From contig BSBN01000781.1 in NCBI GenBank assembly GCA_027924645.1, positions 4,588,001-4,652,000 of the forward strand: a stretch of DNA of 64,000 nucleotides, written 5' to 3'. A model generated the notes under the pieces. That model had not been told where the DNA came from, made no database searches, and saw only the letters and a list, made by a program, of their open reading frames with translations. The position numbers and the translations under genes are program-made. This DNA comes from Cunninghamia lanceolata. Taxonomy: Eukaryota > Streptophyta > Pinopsida > Cupressales > Cupressaceae. Below are positions 23,954-34,880 of this stretch, in pieces. How positions within the stretch are numbered: position 1 is the first letter of the stretch; each line of letters starts with the position of its first letter.

Positions 23954-24315
23954 TGTAATGAAACAACTTGCACAATATATAAATATAATAGTAAATAGGC
24001 TGCAAACACTTGATAATAATATGCCACTTTGAGGGGGAAACCTCCAAAACCACTTCGAGGGGGATACATCCAATAGTCTTCAATGAGAACACAATACTGA
24101 ATATGATGAAATGAGACTCACTACCTCCTATATATATACCTATTTATGCCTAGGATATCACCTAGGCCGACTTAGATGGGCCTATATAAGCCTTAGGCTG
24201 ACCTAAACAACTAAATAACAATAAAATACTGATAATATGACTTAATTAAGAGTTAAGATAGCCACAAGCTGACTATTCATAACCCTATACACACTATAGG
24301 ATTAAGGGCGTAGCA
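23954..24315 (-). repeat. GYP-2 5' LTR
   Basis: Partner of 18593-18954; it differs at about 14 of 362 positions by eye. Bounded by the primer-binding site on the left and tgtta on the right. Confidence 0.93.
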
Positions 24316-25010
24316 TGTTAGACCAAATTCAACCAATCTAGCTAGGGTACAAGATCAAGCCCTATTTGAGAATGATTAAGCTACCAAAGACTATTAGAAG
24401 CAAGATTTGAGAAACTAACTGAACAACAGAGGCAAAGAAATAATTTAGAACCTAGATCTGGTGACAAAAAGGCGTAGGACCAAGGTGCTTGGGCACCCTA
24501 AACCTCTTTTAGGGTTTATAGAAACTATCATATTTGTCAAGTTTGCACCTATAAGATCTTCTGTATCCTAGACTGGTATCTTCTGAAACCTGTTTATCTG
24601 CTCTGCACACAAGAAAGAAGAGGAAAAGTGTTTGTGGCTATTAGGAGCTTTCCTTAGTCAAGCCCCTATTTCGGTATTTCTACCTCATGGATAGCCAAGA
24701 ATAAATCCAGATGTTGTGTGTGCTTAGAAATCCTAAGTGTGAGTAGTAACATGCAAGATCTAATCAAATAATATCAAACCCTAGTCCTATATGACTCAAG
24801 CAAATAGGAAAGGATGATTTAAAGGATGCTTCACTCAAGGAAGCTCATAACTTCACCTCAAGGATGAAGATTCATGGACAGTCTGTAGACTAAGAAGGTG
24901 ATGTAACCATATCCTTGGTAGGTACTCAAGCAAAACTCATGTTGGTGGTTCCAACCCTTCTCCCAATCATGCAAAGTGCATCAACCTAGGATTGAATGAG
25001 ATAGACTCAA
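24316..25010. other. host sequence between GYP-2 and GYP-3, nothing coding recognised
   Basis: Removing GYP-2 joins this to 18457-18592; removing GYP-3 joins it to 31505 onward. A phrase gcttgggcaccct near 24490 recurs near 31830 in the same host tract. No family recognised. Confidence 0.4.
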
Positions 25011-25850
25011 TGGTTCAGTCATGGTTAGGAGGGTCCACAAAGTGAACAGTCTAGATCGTGCAGCAAGAGTAAACACAATGGAAACAACTCAATTATGCAA
25101 ATGTAGATTTAGTCATTTAGTATATCATAGATTCAAAATATAAATAGGCTAGCAACATGTGGGCTTACAATTAGGGGTCATAGGCCTGATTCTCCAGTTA
25201 CAATGTATGCACAAGATATAGCTTTGAAGCTCCTTGTAGAAGAAATTCAAACTCTCAAACTATGAACTATCAGTAACTAACTTCCTAGGCATCTATTACA
25301 TGAATATATATCATCTAGAGATCACAAAATTCCTCCACGTCGGCCAATGATGGATACAAACTCCAATGAAAGAGATGTAACGTGTGTACATGGATAGGTC
25401 AGACCTAAACAGATGGGAATCCTCTGCAAGTTAATGGAATAGCATGCAGATCTCAAGGAAGGTCGGCCATGAACCAAAGTTCCTTGTATGATGAGAAATT
25501 TATCTCCACAAGTCGTGAAAGTGCTCCATAAGTCTTCTCCTTTAGCTAATTGTCTAAGACTATTAGGATGCTCTACTCTAAGAAAATAGTCAATCTTCTG
25601 ATAGTGATATCTTTCTTGAAATTGATCCAAATGATCTAAATTTTTGATATGATGTGCATGAAGGTGTCTAGATGCTAAATCTAGCTTCGTAAGGTCTGAA
25701 ATGAAACTATGGTAGAATGTGGGCCAAAATACAAAAACTGCTACTAATTGAACTAACTGTATTGAACTGGAAAAATGAAAGAAAAAATTGAAATGCAAAT
25801 GTTTTTGGTTGATGCAAGATTGCTCTTGAACTAGGGATGCTCCTGCATCA
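25011..25850 (-). repeat. GYP-3 3' LTR
   Basis: On the minus strand it starts TGATGCAGGAGC; the other end reads GACTGAACCA, against GACCGCACCA in the 5' copy. The target duplication fixes the left edge at 25011. Confidence 0.9.
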
Positions 25851-26050
25851 GACATCTGGGGTTATTGAAAAAGTGAGTCCCTCACTTTGCTGGGCTAGAG
25901 GAAAACCAAGATGCTCTAGCTCAGCCTGAGAAATCCAAGACAAGTCTTCTTCCAGTCTACCTTTACACTTTACCAAATATTCCTTGTATTGCTTGCCTTT
26001 GGTGCTATGTCCAATTATGTTGTCCAAGATGTCTTCAATCTACTTTGGTG
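25851..26050 (-). pseudogene. GYP-3 chromodomain
   Basis: After two stops following the GPY/F region, the same frame reads IEDILDNIIGHSTKGKQYKE, then YLVKCKGRLEEDLSW and SQAELEHLGF. This is a chromodomain in which the usual Trp of the KWKG motif is Cys. The frame ends EGLTFSITPDV just at the LTR edge. It is shorter and more decayed than in GYP-2. Confidence 0.8.
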
Positions 26051-26051
26051 C

Positions 26052-27249
26052 TTATTGTGGTAACCGCTTCTTCAAGTCTTCTTCAATGTTGTCATTAAAA
26101 TTTGCTTCATGATACTGATATAGGTCTGTAATGTTGAAAATAGGTGATATACCCAATGTCTCCAGTATCTCCACTCCATATGCATTTCTTGAATCAAACT
26201 TCATGAGTATCCTACATGGTCCAAACTTCTTAATCTTCAACTTGTTATACGTCCCAACTGGAAATCTTTCTTTTCTCAAATATACCATCACTTCATCTCC
26301 AACTAAAAATTTTGTGTCTCCTCTTCTCATCTGCTTTCTCCTTATACTTACTATTTATTTCCTCCAAATTTGTCTTAACCTGATTATGCATTGTCTCCAT
26401 GTGTCTTGTAAATTCTTCTGCTTCTACACTCCTTTTATCCTCCATACTGATGTCTCTCAACTATGCAACTCCTCTAGGGTTAGTTCCTATCACAATCTCA
26501 AAAGTTGTTCTTCTAGTACTCCTATTCGCTAAATTATTGTATGCAAACTCTGCTTGTGATAGAATCAAATCCCAATTTCTTGCCTTTTCTCCAACCAAAC
26601 ATCTCAACAAGTTTCCCAAACTCCTATTTACTACCTCTGTCTATCCATAAGTTTGTGGATGAAATGTTAAGTTGAACTTCAAATCTGTCTTCATCTTCTT
26701 CCAAAGTCTCTTCCAAAAATATCCAAGAAATTTTGTATCTCTGTCTGAAATTATGCTCTTAGGTAATCCATGCAATCTCACAGTCTCCTTGAAAAATAGG
26801 TCAACCACATGAACTGCATCAATTGTCTTCTTACAAGGTATGAAATGTGCCATCTTTGAAAATCTATCCACCAATACAAATATTGAATCATGTCCTCTTT
26901 GTGTCTTCGGCAATGCCATTATGAAATCCATACTTATGTCTTTCCAAGGTTTATCCAGTACTATCAAAGATTTGTACAATCCAGTATTCTAACTACCTCC
27001 TTTTACAACTTGACAAACTCTACAACTCTGCACAAACTTCCTAACATCCTTATGTATCTAAGGCTAAAAGTAATTTTCACTTACCAAAGCTACTATCTTA
27101 TCAATGCCAAAATGTCCTGCCAAACCACCACTGTGCTTCTCTTTGATCAAATTATCTCTCATTGAACTCCTAGGTATACATAACTGATTTGCTTTGAACA
27201 ACATATCCTCCTGAATGAAATAATCCAACCACTTACTTCTATCTATCAC
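26052..27249 (-). pseudogene. GYP-3 integrase
   Basis: From the right: a SGGLAGHFGIDKIVALVSENYF zinc-module segment (27249-27064). Then the core: [32 protein letters not shown]. The third motif reads HPQTYG-stop-TEVVNRSLG near 26640; the catalytic Glu is kept but the preceding Gln is a stop. The GPY/F-like C-terminal module (26330-26052) includes [17 protein letters not shown] and [11 protein letters not shown]. Several other stops occur. The family role is integration of element DNA. Confidence 0.87.
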
Positions 27250-27270
27250 AATAGGTTCCTTATATGCTTT

Positions 27271-27800
27271 CTAGGGTTCTGCAAAATAAAGGTCTTCTTC
27301 ATACATATTCTTTAACTCCTCAAATCCAAACACTTCAACTCTCATCTCTGTCAGGAATTTCCTTCTTCTACTCAATGCATCTACAACTTTGTTTGATTTT
27401 CCACTCCTATGCTTTAGTACAAATGTGTAACTCTGCATGAACTCTACCCATCTCATATGTCTTTGATTCAACTTTCCTTGACTATTCAAATATTGCAAAG
27501 CTTGATGATCTGTATACAACATAAATTCCTTAGGCAATAAGTAATGTCTCCTCTTCTTCAAGGCTTGAATTATGGCATAGAATTCTTGATCATAATCTGA
27601 GTATCTTATTGTTACATCATTCAACTTGTCACTGAAATATGCTACAGGTCTACCTTTTTGACTTAACACTCCTATTGCATTTCCACTTGCATCACAATCC
27701 ACTAGAAATATCTTATTGAAATCTGGTAATACCAACACAGGTTTCTCAGTCACTTTTTGCTTCAATAATTAAAAACTTTTATCTGCTCCCGATATCCACT
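27271..27800 (-). pseudogene. GYP-3 RNase H
   Basis: Motifs in order: FLVDCDASGNAIGVLSQ, a YSDYDQEFYAI segment, FMLYTDHQALQYL and NKVVDALSRR. These give the DEDD-type catalytic positions of gypsy RNase H. A stop before the N-terminal LKQKVTEKPV separates it from RT. Confidence 0.87.
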
Positions 27801-28872
27801 TAAAGTCCTTCTTGTCTCCTCTCATTGTCTCTGTCATAGGGTTACATACTGAACTAAAATTTTTGATGAACTTCTAGTAGAAACTAGCTAATCCATGAAA
27901 TGATTTGACTTCTCCAATGCTCTTAGGTGTAGGCCATTCAACAATTGCTCTAACTTTCTCAGGGTCCATCTTCAATCCTTCCATAGAAATCACAAATCCC
28001 AAGTATACCAATTCCTCCTTCATGAAACTACACTTCTTAATGTTTATCAACAATTTCTCTTCTCTTAGCCTCTGCAATACTTGTCTCTTGTGCCACAAAT
28101 GTTCTTCCTTTATCTTACTAAAAATTAGACTATCATCCAAATATACAATAGCAAACTTACCCAAGAATTTCTTCAATACCTCATTCACCAACCTTATGAA
28201 AGTACTCGGTGCATTTCTCAATCAAAGGGCATCACTAACCACTCATACAATCCTTCATTTGTCTTAAAAATAGTCTTCCATTCATCTCATTCTCTGATTG
28301 ATCTGATTGTATCCACTCTTCAAGTCTATCTTTGTAAAATATTTTGCTCCACTCAAACAATCCATAATATCATCCATCCTAGGTAAAGGGAATCTATACT
28401 TAAATGTAATCTTGTTGATTGCCCTAGAGTCTATACACATTCTCCATTCTCCATCCTTCTTTGGTGCTATCACTACAGGTACTGCACAAGGACTCAAACT
28501 TTCTCTGATCAAAATTTCCCTCAACAATTCATGTATCTATCTATTCAATTCTTCATTCTCTACTAGTATCATTCTATGTGTTGCTTTATTAGGTAAACTA
28601 GCTCTAGGTATAAGATCCATATGATGACTGATACTCTTGATTGGTGGCAATCCTTCAAGTACATTGTCTGATATGATGTCTTCATACTTTGTCAACAACT
28701 CAGTCATCTCCTCTGGTTGTGATTCTTCAGTGTTTGTCTTTAGGGTTTTGGACTCCTTAGGAATCAAAGCATAGCACATATTCTCATGTCTCAAACCATC
28801 CAGAAATTTCATTCCATCTAACAAATATATTCTAGTATTCCCACATACTTCACACTTAGGATCATCTTCCAA
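27800..28872 (-). pseudogene. GYP-3 reverse transcriptase
   Basis: The linker (28872-28537: ...DIISDNVLEGLPP) leads to [29 protein letters not shown], a disrupted FGLxNAPSTF region near 28220 (frame break), and then the intact active-site box FAIVYLDDSLIFS, followed by LGFVISMEGLKMDPEKV. The YLDD metal-binding pair is kept, unlike GYP-2, but stops and the frameshift near 28220-28290 inactivate the copy. Confidence 0.88.
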
Positions 28873-28879
28873 AGGAATT

Positions 28880-29640
28880 AAAGTAATTCTCTTTCCATTA
28901 GATGTTGCAGTATATGTATTCTTTCTTCCATCATGTATATCTTTCCTATCATACTATAATGGTCTACCCAACAATATATGACAAACATCCATAGGCATAA
29001 TATCACACAATACTTCGTCATGCTAATATCTAATATGAAATTTCACCAAACATTCTTCACTCATCAGTACCTTATGATCATCTTGAATCCATGCTATCTG
29101 ATATGGCTTAGGGTGTTTCAATCTCTCCAACTTCATCTTAGTCACCATCTCCTCTGAAACTAAATTATCAGAACTACCACTATCAATTACAACTTTACAA
29201 CATTTACCTCGTGATTTGCATCTAGTCCAGAATAAAATTTTCCTTTGCAGTGGTTTCTCATTTGTCTCTACCTAAAATAATGCTCTCCTCATGATAAGTG
29301 ATTCTCCTTTCGCAGGTTTACCAACTGAACTAGGTGATCCAACAGGTTCTTCTACATATGTTGTTCTTCCACTGTTCTCTGTCTTCTTTCTTGTTCTTCC
29401 TTGATTACATTCAAATTCTCTATTTCCTTCACCTCCACACTTAAAACATGTTCCTCTAAATGTTCTCCTATCAAGTCCTCTTCCATCTCTTCTGTATCCT
29501 TCACTCTGGTATGAATTAGGGTTTCTTCTGTGGTAGAAAGTTCTATCATCTCTATGATATGTGCTATTATCTCTGTCCTCCTTGAATGTGTTATCTTGTC
29601 TACTCTACTCCACATATGATATTTCTCCTCTAGAAAATAT
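28880..29640 (-). pseudogene. GYP-3 zinc knuckle and protease
   Basis: Near 29455-29415 the minus strand encodes CFKCGGEGNREFEC, a retroviral-type knuckle in which the metal-binding His is Asn. Near 29195-29170 it encodes KVVIDSGSSDNLVSEEM, the protease active site with catalytic Asp kept, and later CHILLGRPL with a stop just after. These are the RNA-binding and processing parts of the polyprotein. Frames are broken in several places. Confidence 0.78.
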
Positions 29641-29649
29641 TCTACCTCT

Positions 29650-30462
29650 CTAAAATTTACCTCCTCTACCTCTTTGTCTTTGCTCATGCTTCTTGTTCAA
29701 ATTTTCTTCAACTTTCAGGGCAAACTGATATGTTTCTTCCAATGTTGTCATCCTCACCAGACTCAAGTCTTCTTGAATGTTCAATCTTAGTCCATTGATG
29801 TATCTAGCCACTTTCTCCTTGCTTGCTTCACTATGTCCTATCCTTATGATCATCTTATGAAATTCTTCAATATACTCCTTCATAGATTTCTTCTTTTGTC
29901 TTAGGTTCTGCAATCTTTTCAATAGTTCGAACTTATAGTCAGAAGGCATAAACTGATTCTTCAATTTTGTGACCATTCTATCCCACTTTGTAATCTTCTC
30001 TTTTCCTCTTCTATTTCTATCCAATTGAACTTCTTTCCACCAAATAGCAACATGTCCTTTCAAATTTGTCTTTGCAAATTTCACCTTCTCTGGATCTTGA
30101 ATTTCTTCATACTCAAAGTATTCTTCTAGGTCATTTATCCAATCAATCGGCTCCTCAGGATTCAAATTGCCAGTGTAGTTTGGTACATCCACTCTAGGTC
30201 TTTTCCCAATCTTTGAAATAATTCACAACATCTTGACTTGATCTGATTGTTCTTCTTCTTCTTCTTCTAGGATTACTTCATTTTGATCAGCAAATTGAAA
30301 TTCTACATCATCATCACTTTCAACATTAGGTCTAGGTGTTAATCCTCTTCTTCGATCTTCTTCAACAACATCCAAGTGAACTCGCATTGTCTTCATCATT
30401 TCCATCATCTCATCCATTCTTCCAGCCATAGTACCAATAGTAGGTATTTTCTTTGATGGCAT
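29650..30462 (-). pseudogene. GYP-3 gag
   Basis: An N-terminal acidic segment (30462-30223: MPSKKIPTIGTMAGRMDEMM, then a run of Glu) is followed after a stop by the capsid domain (30192-29650): MDVPNYTGNLNPEEPIDW, HVAIWWKEVQ, KNQFMPSDYKFELLKRLQNL, MKEYIEEFHKM, ending in an Arg/Gly-rich tail. This is a typical chromovirus gag; it would package element RNA. Confidence 0.87.
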
Positions 30463-30645
30463 CTCTTCCTGGGATCAAGTGTAACTGCCTCAAATTTGGT
30501 GATCGGGCTACAAGGTGACAACTATCTCACAATTGACAATTAGTTGACAACACATGTAGTCTGCCTCAGATTTAGTGATATATCCACAACAAGATCTTGT
30601 AGAATACATTCACAAAATTTTGTCACTTTGATCCCAAAGGATTCA

Positions 30646-30663
30646 AACTTAGCTTTGATACCA
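30646..30663 (-). other. GYP-3 primer-binding site (initiator Met tRNA type)
   Basis: Two bases beyond the 5' LTR the minus strand reads TGGTATCAAAGC, then continues less well. Confidence 0.88.
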
Positions 30664-30665
30664 CT

Positions 30666-31504
30666 TGGTGCGGTCACGGTTAGGAGGGTCCACAAAGTGA
30701 ATAGTCTAGACTGTGCAACAAAATTAAACACAATAGAAACAACTCAATTATGAAAATATAGATTCAATCATTCAATATATCATAGATTCAAAGTACAAAC
30801 AAGCCAACAACATGTAGGCTTACAATTAGGTCTCACAGGTCTGATTCACCAGTTACAATGTATGCACAAGATATAGCTTTGAAGCACCTTATAGAAGAAA
30901 TTGAAACTCTCAAACTATGAACTATCAGTAACTAACTTCCTAGGCATCTATTACATGAATATATATCATCTCTAGATCACAAGATTCCTCCGTGTCAGCT
31001 AAGGATGGCTACAAACTCCAATGAAATAGATGTAACGTGTGTACACAAATAGGTCAGACCTAAACAGATGGGAATCTTCCGCAAGTGAATGGAATAGCGT
31101 GCAGATCTTAGGGAAGGTTGGCCATGAACCAAAGTTCCTTGAATGATGTGAAATTTAGCTCTGCAACTTGTGAAAGTGCTCCACAAGTCTTCTCCTTTAG
31201 CTGATTGTCTGAGACTATTAGGATGCTCTACTCTGAGAAAATAATTGATCTTTTGATAGCGATATCTTTCCAGAAACTAATCCAAATGATTTGAATTTTG
31301 TATATGATGTGCAAGGTGTCTAGATGTTAAGTCCAGCTTTGCAAAGTCTGAAATGAAACTGTAGAAGAATGCAAAGTAAAATATAGAAACTACTACAGAC
31401 TGAATTGACTGTACTAAATTGGAAATATGAAAGAAAACAAACTAAAATGCAAATGTTTTTGGTTGATACAAGATTGCTCTTGAACCAAGGATGCTCCTAT
31501 ATCA
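30666..31504 (-). repeat. GYP-3 5' LTR
   Basis: Partner of 25011-25850. Bounded by the primer-binding site and the ctcaa duplication. Confidence 0.9.
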
Positions 31505-32093
31505 CTCAAGATCTCATCTCCTAGCCTTCATACAAATCTTTTCCAAGAGAAAAGTAGAACTCCACTTGATTGGAAACCTACAATAACATAATATCATAGA
31601 TAGCAAATAGAAATAGAGATCTTTTCCACATTCAAAATCAATCTTGTCATCTAGTATGCATCTAGTTTAAAATGAAACAAGCCACTTGCTTTTATACAAG
31701 GATGTAGAAAGAGTAATTAGGATCAAAATACTGACATAACATGCCAAAAAGTAAATTTGACTTTAGGGTCGGCCTAAACAACATCAAATCTGACTTGTCA
31801 CTTTGAATTGCATCCCAAAACATGGGAGGGACTAGGGCGCTTGGGCACCCTAGGCCTAGGGGCAATTTAAGGCTTAAATCTTCTCTTAATATGGGGCTAA
31901 CTCAAAATCTTAATTTATTTATTGGGGTCATGACGAAACTTTAATCAGAATCACAACATTCTCTATAAATGAGGCCAAAAATAGGTTTTAGGGTGAACCT
32001 AAAATTGGATGAGGCTTGGGATCACTAAAGGGAGGAACTAAACATAGTGAAATTGTGCCTACACACAAGTGTACACAATTTACAACATAATAG

Positions 32094-32190
32094 GTAGAGA
32101 GAGAGAGGGTGTAGAGAGAGGCGAGTGAGAGAGATGAGAGGGAATGATTGATAGAGAGTGGGAGAGATAGAGAAGGTAAGGGTGAGATGA
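32094..32190 (+). repeat. GA-rich microsatellite
   Basis: Impure (GA)n tract with runs of gagagag. Confidence 0.8.
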
Positions 32191-32360
32191 GTCTCCTTCA
32201 TAATAATGCGAGTGTGTTATGATGCACTCACATTATTTCTTGCTTTGGTAATTTCCTAGCCTTTGGCTTGGATTTTCCTTGAGCTTCCAACCCAAAGGCT
32301 TGGACCGAGTTTTGAGCATCCAAAGACATGTTTTTATAGATTGTAACAAAATTACATAAT

Positions 32361-32683
32361 CTTGAGCATGCTCCCCATCAGGTTTGTACTTGTTTCAATG
32401 ACAAGTCAAAAAATACGACAATAATGTTAAGCTCTCTCTTAGCTTTCTAACCATATAATTGTTTTCATGTTTTGAGTATGTTAATGTTTTCATCTTTAAT
32501 TTTTTGTTAGTGTATCTATTTTTTTGTCAAAAACTAGTGTGTGGTATTTTTGACTTTATTTTTTAACTATTCATCAAAATTTCAAATAAATTACATTTTT
32601 AGAAATTGGACTCCATTCTACACATATTTTAAAAATTAGATTTTCAATTAGTTTTCAAAAATTTTAGGGGGGAGCATGCTCAA
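32361..32683. repeat. possible MITE: 15-bp inverted repeats about 300 bp apart
   Basis: cttgagcatgctcccc at 32361-32376 and ggggagcatgctcaa at 32669-32683 are inverted copies. The 323-bp interval is AT-rich and has no reading frame. I could not define a target duplication, so this is tentative. Confidence 0.35.
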
Positions 32684-32835
32684 TTTTCTATTTTTCAAGA
32701 TGTGTCCACTTTGAAAATTAGTAAAAAATCAATTATTCATGAAAAATTTATCAGAAAATTAGGGATAAACTATATGTTTTTAGCTAATTTCTCATTGAAG
32801 TGATATTTGAAATACTGAAAAAAAGTTAACATTTT

Positions 32836-32907
32836 AGGGGGGCCACACCAAACACTATGTTATGTTTTTTTGAAGAAAAAAAGGACCAATTTGTGTGGCC
32901 CCCCTTT
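32836..32907. repeat. inverted repeat / hairpin with G/C arms
   Basis: Arm aggggggccacaccaaa (32836-32852) pairs with tttgtgtggccccccttt (32890-32907) with one mismatch, around a 37-base AT-rich loop. Confidence 0.65.
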
Positions 32908-33122
32908 TTGAACCCCTTAATCTCAACCATTTAAAAAAATAGTAGTTTAGAAACTAGATTCGGAGCACTATGATTCTCTTTTTTGTTGCATCTTTAAATT
33001 TTGAGTGTAACTATCTTCAATTTCTCATCCAACATCAGTCTTTCTTGATTTCAAAAAAAGTGGCCACTTAAGACCCCGTTTTGGTCCCCCATCTTTGTGC
33101 ACTTACCCTACTATGCCTTCAA

Positions 33123-33576
33123 TATTAGAGTTGGCTATGATTGGAGCCACCCAAGATCTAGGACTTCATGAAAACACAAGAGAGATCAAATGAGAGAATA
33201 ATTCTATTCTATCATTGAATGCAAAAGATTACAAGTGATTTTTGTTGGATTACAATACATGAAGAAAGCCTTGCTTATAAAGCCAAGGTGAGAGATAGAA
33301 AGGTGGAGTAGAAAGTGGAGATATTCCTACAACATGTGATAATTAGAGGATGATAACTAATTGCACATGTGGAGGATAAGACAACTCACTCCAACTATCA
33401 ACAACTCAACACATAACTAGACTCAACAAGAAATGCCTAGAAGACTCACTTAGTCAACTTAACATGTGTGAATTATGTGTGATGTGTGAATATTATTTAA
33501 CTAGTAAATAGTTAAATAAAATGAAGTATCCACACAAGGGTAAACTGGTTAGGTGATAACCCTGTTCACACCAACA
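33123..33576 (-). repeat. COP-1 3' LTR
   Basis: Minus strand starts TGTTGGTGTGAACAGG; its end is TA where the partner has CA, a single-base decay. Similar to 53612-54072 with roughly 5% substitutions plus small indels by eye. Confidence 0.93.
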
Positions 33577-33584
33577 CCCCCCTT
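33577..33584 (-). other. COP-1 polypurine tract
   Basis: Minus strand AAGGGGGG immediately before the 3' LTR start TGTTGG. Confidence 0.85.
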
Positions 33585-34097
33585 AAGTGCAACTTAAGTA
33601 GTAGTTGACTAAAGCAGGATGCAATGATGGATGGTGATGATGGATGGGTCCTGACTACTAGGCCATGTTAGGTACCCATGTACAACAAATCTCAAGTAGA
33701 GAAAAGGAGAAAACCTCATGGGACAAAACTCCTCTCCAAAAGTGAGAATGCATGAAACAATGAAAGTGAAAGAAGTGATAGTAGGAGGACTCAACGTGAC
33801 CCCCCAAGGACTACTTCTATCACATATGTAGAATCAAGTACCCCCCATAGGAGAGCAAGAGTGAGACTATAGGTCCCCCCATATTGAAGTAGCTCTTGTG
33901 CTGATGGTGAATGCCTGAAGATGAACGGTAGAAAGTGTCATGTACCTGCAAACAACATTTCTCTCCTTAGGAAGAAACAAGTCCAAAGGATGATGTGGAA
34001 GAAACTCCATCTCAAGGAATGAGGGAAAAAGCCTCATGATGTATGCCTCTGAAGGGTATTGAAATGTCCACATGTCAAAATCAAAGAATGGCACAAT
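33585..34097 (-). other. COP-1 region downstream of the protease frame
   Basis: Holds short minus-strand frames (34094-33867, 33794-33609) separated by stops. None matches integrase, RT or RNase H motifs. It may be a replaced or collapsed pol region. Confidence 0.5.
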
Positions 34098-34880
34098 CTA
34101 ATGAGGTGTGACCAATCCAAAATCCTGGGTAGACTCATGAAGAACAACCTCCAAGGATGAAGTAGATGGGATAACAGTTATGATGTAACTGTCATCAAAG
34201 AGGAGAGATATCCCCTCAAGTGTGTCCTCCAAATCTACAATATGAGACTCACAAAACAAGCCTGATATACCTGTCAAGAAAGTATCCCACAAAGCTGTGT
34301 TTGAAAGACTGGAATGATCTTGCTCTACTGAAGTAGATAAAACCATGTCAATGTCGATCTCTAAAAAAGCAGGAGGTTGAGGTGATGGAAGCTCAGCACT
34401 AGTCTCATGAACCAAAGTGGGTGAAAGAACACCAAGGTTCAAGTGACCAAACTTCTCCTTGGAAACATAATTCACACTTGATACATGAGTGTGAATATCA
34501 ATCAATGGATCTACATCATCAGAAGAAGCAAAATGGGAGAAAGTATACAAGCGAGATGCATGATTAGCCATCACAACTGCAATGATATCTTTGCTCTCCA
34601 AGTCCCGTATGATCACTGAATTAGGAGTGAACTCAACTGTCTTCCCTACACCATAATGAGTAATCTAGTAGATGGAAAGGAGATGGGTTGACAAGGAAGG
34701 TACAAACAACACATTGTTGAATGAATTATCTCCAACATCAATAGTTCCTTTACCAATTGCATGCATGTATGCATTGTTACCTATCAAAATAGGTGTCAAA
34801 GTACATGACTAAAATGAAGAGAACATCCCTTGTGAAGATGCCATATGATGAGAAGCTCCTGAATTAAGAAGCCATCTCTC
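34098..34880 (-). pseudogene. COP-1 protease and pre-integrase stretch, catalytic Asp mutated
   Basis: The active site near 34860 reads WLLNSGASHHM where copia proteases have WLLDSGASHHM, so the catalytic Asp is Asn. Downstream in the same frame come PILIGNNAYMHAIGKGT, NNVLFVPSLSTHLLSI and SVIIRDLESKDIIAV, with two stops, then HASRLYTFSHFAS and EKFGHLN, the usual start of the pre-integrase segment. After that the similarity ends: the frame runs into an acidic, Ser/Leu-rich tail (to 34098) that I cannot match to integrase. The abrupt change suggests an internal deletion or replacement. Confidence 0.8.

Larger units (their letters stand above)
18593..24315 (-). mobile_element. GYP-2: complete chromovirus (Ty3/gypsy) with 5-bp target duplication
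   Basis: Two 362-bp LTRs (18593-18954 and 23954-24315) differ at about 14 positions by eye. They are flanked by perfect tgtta duplications (18588-18592 and 24316-24320). A primer-binding site complementary to initiator Met tRNA and a polypurine tract sit at the expected ends. The internal order on the minus strand is gag, protease, RT, RNase H, integrase, chromodomain. Total 5,723 bp. All coding parts carry stops or frameshifts. Among the complete elements here it has the least diverged LTRs. Confidence 0.95.
25011..31504 (-). mobile_element. GYP-3: complete older chromovirus (Ty3/gypsy) with 5-bp target duplication
   Basis: LTRs of ~840 bp (25011-25850 and 30666-31504) are flanked by perfect ctcaa duplications (25006-25010 and 31505-31509). 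In the first ~195 bp the LTRs differ at roughly 14% of positions by eye, so this copy is clearly older than GYP-2. The order is gag, zinc knuckle, protease, RT, RNase H, integrase, chromodomain on the minus strand. Total 6,494 bp. I see no convincing polypurine tract: the last codons of pol run straight into the LTR. Confidence 0.93.
31505..33122. other. host sequence between GYP-3 and COP-1, no gene seen
   Basis: AT-rich non-coding DNA holding a GA-rich microsatellite, a pair of 15-bp inverted repeats and a strong G/C hairpin (listed separately). No reading frame of interest. Confidence 0.5.

Noticed and set aside
25322..25855. 177-residue minus-strand frame at the GYP-3 LTR
   Set aside because: It lies almost wholly within the 3' LTR; the 5' LTR copy has a shorter, disrupted version, so it is not coding.
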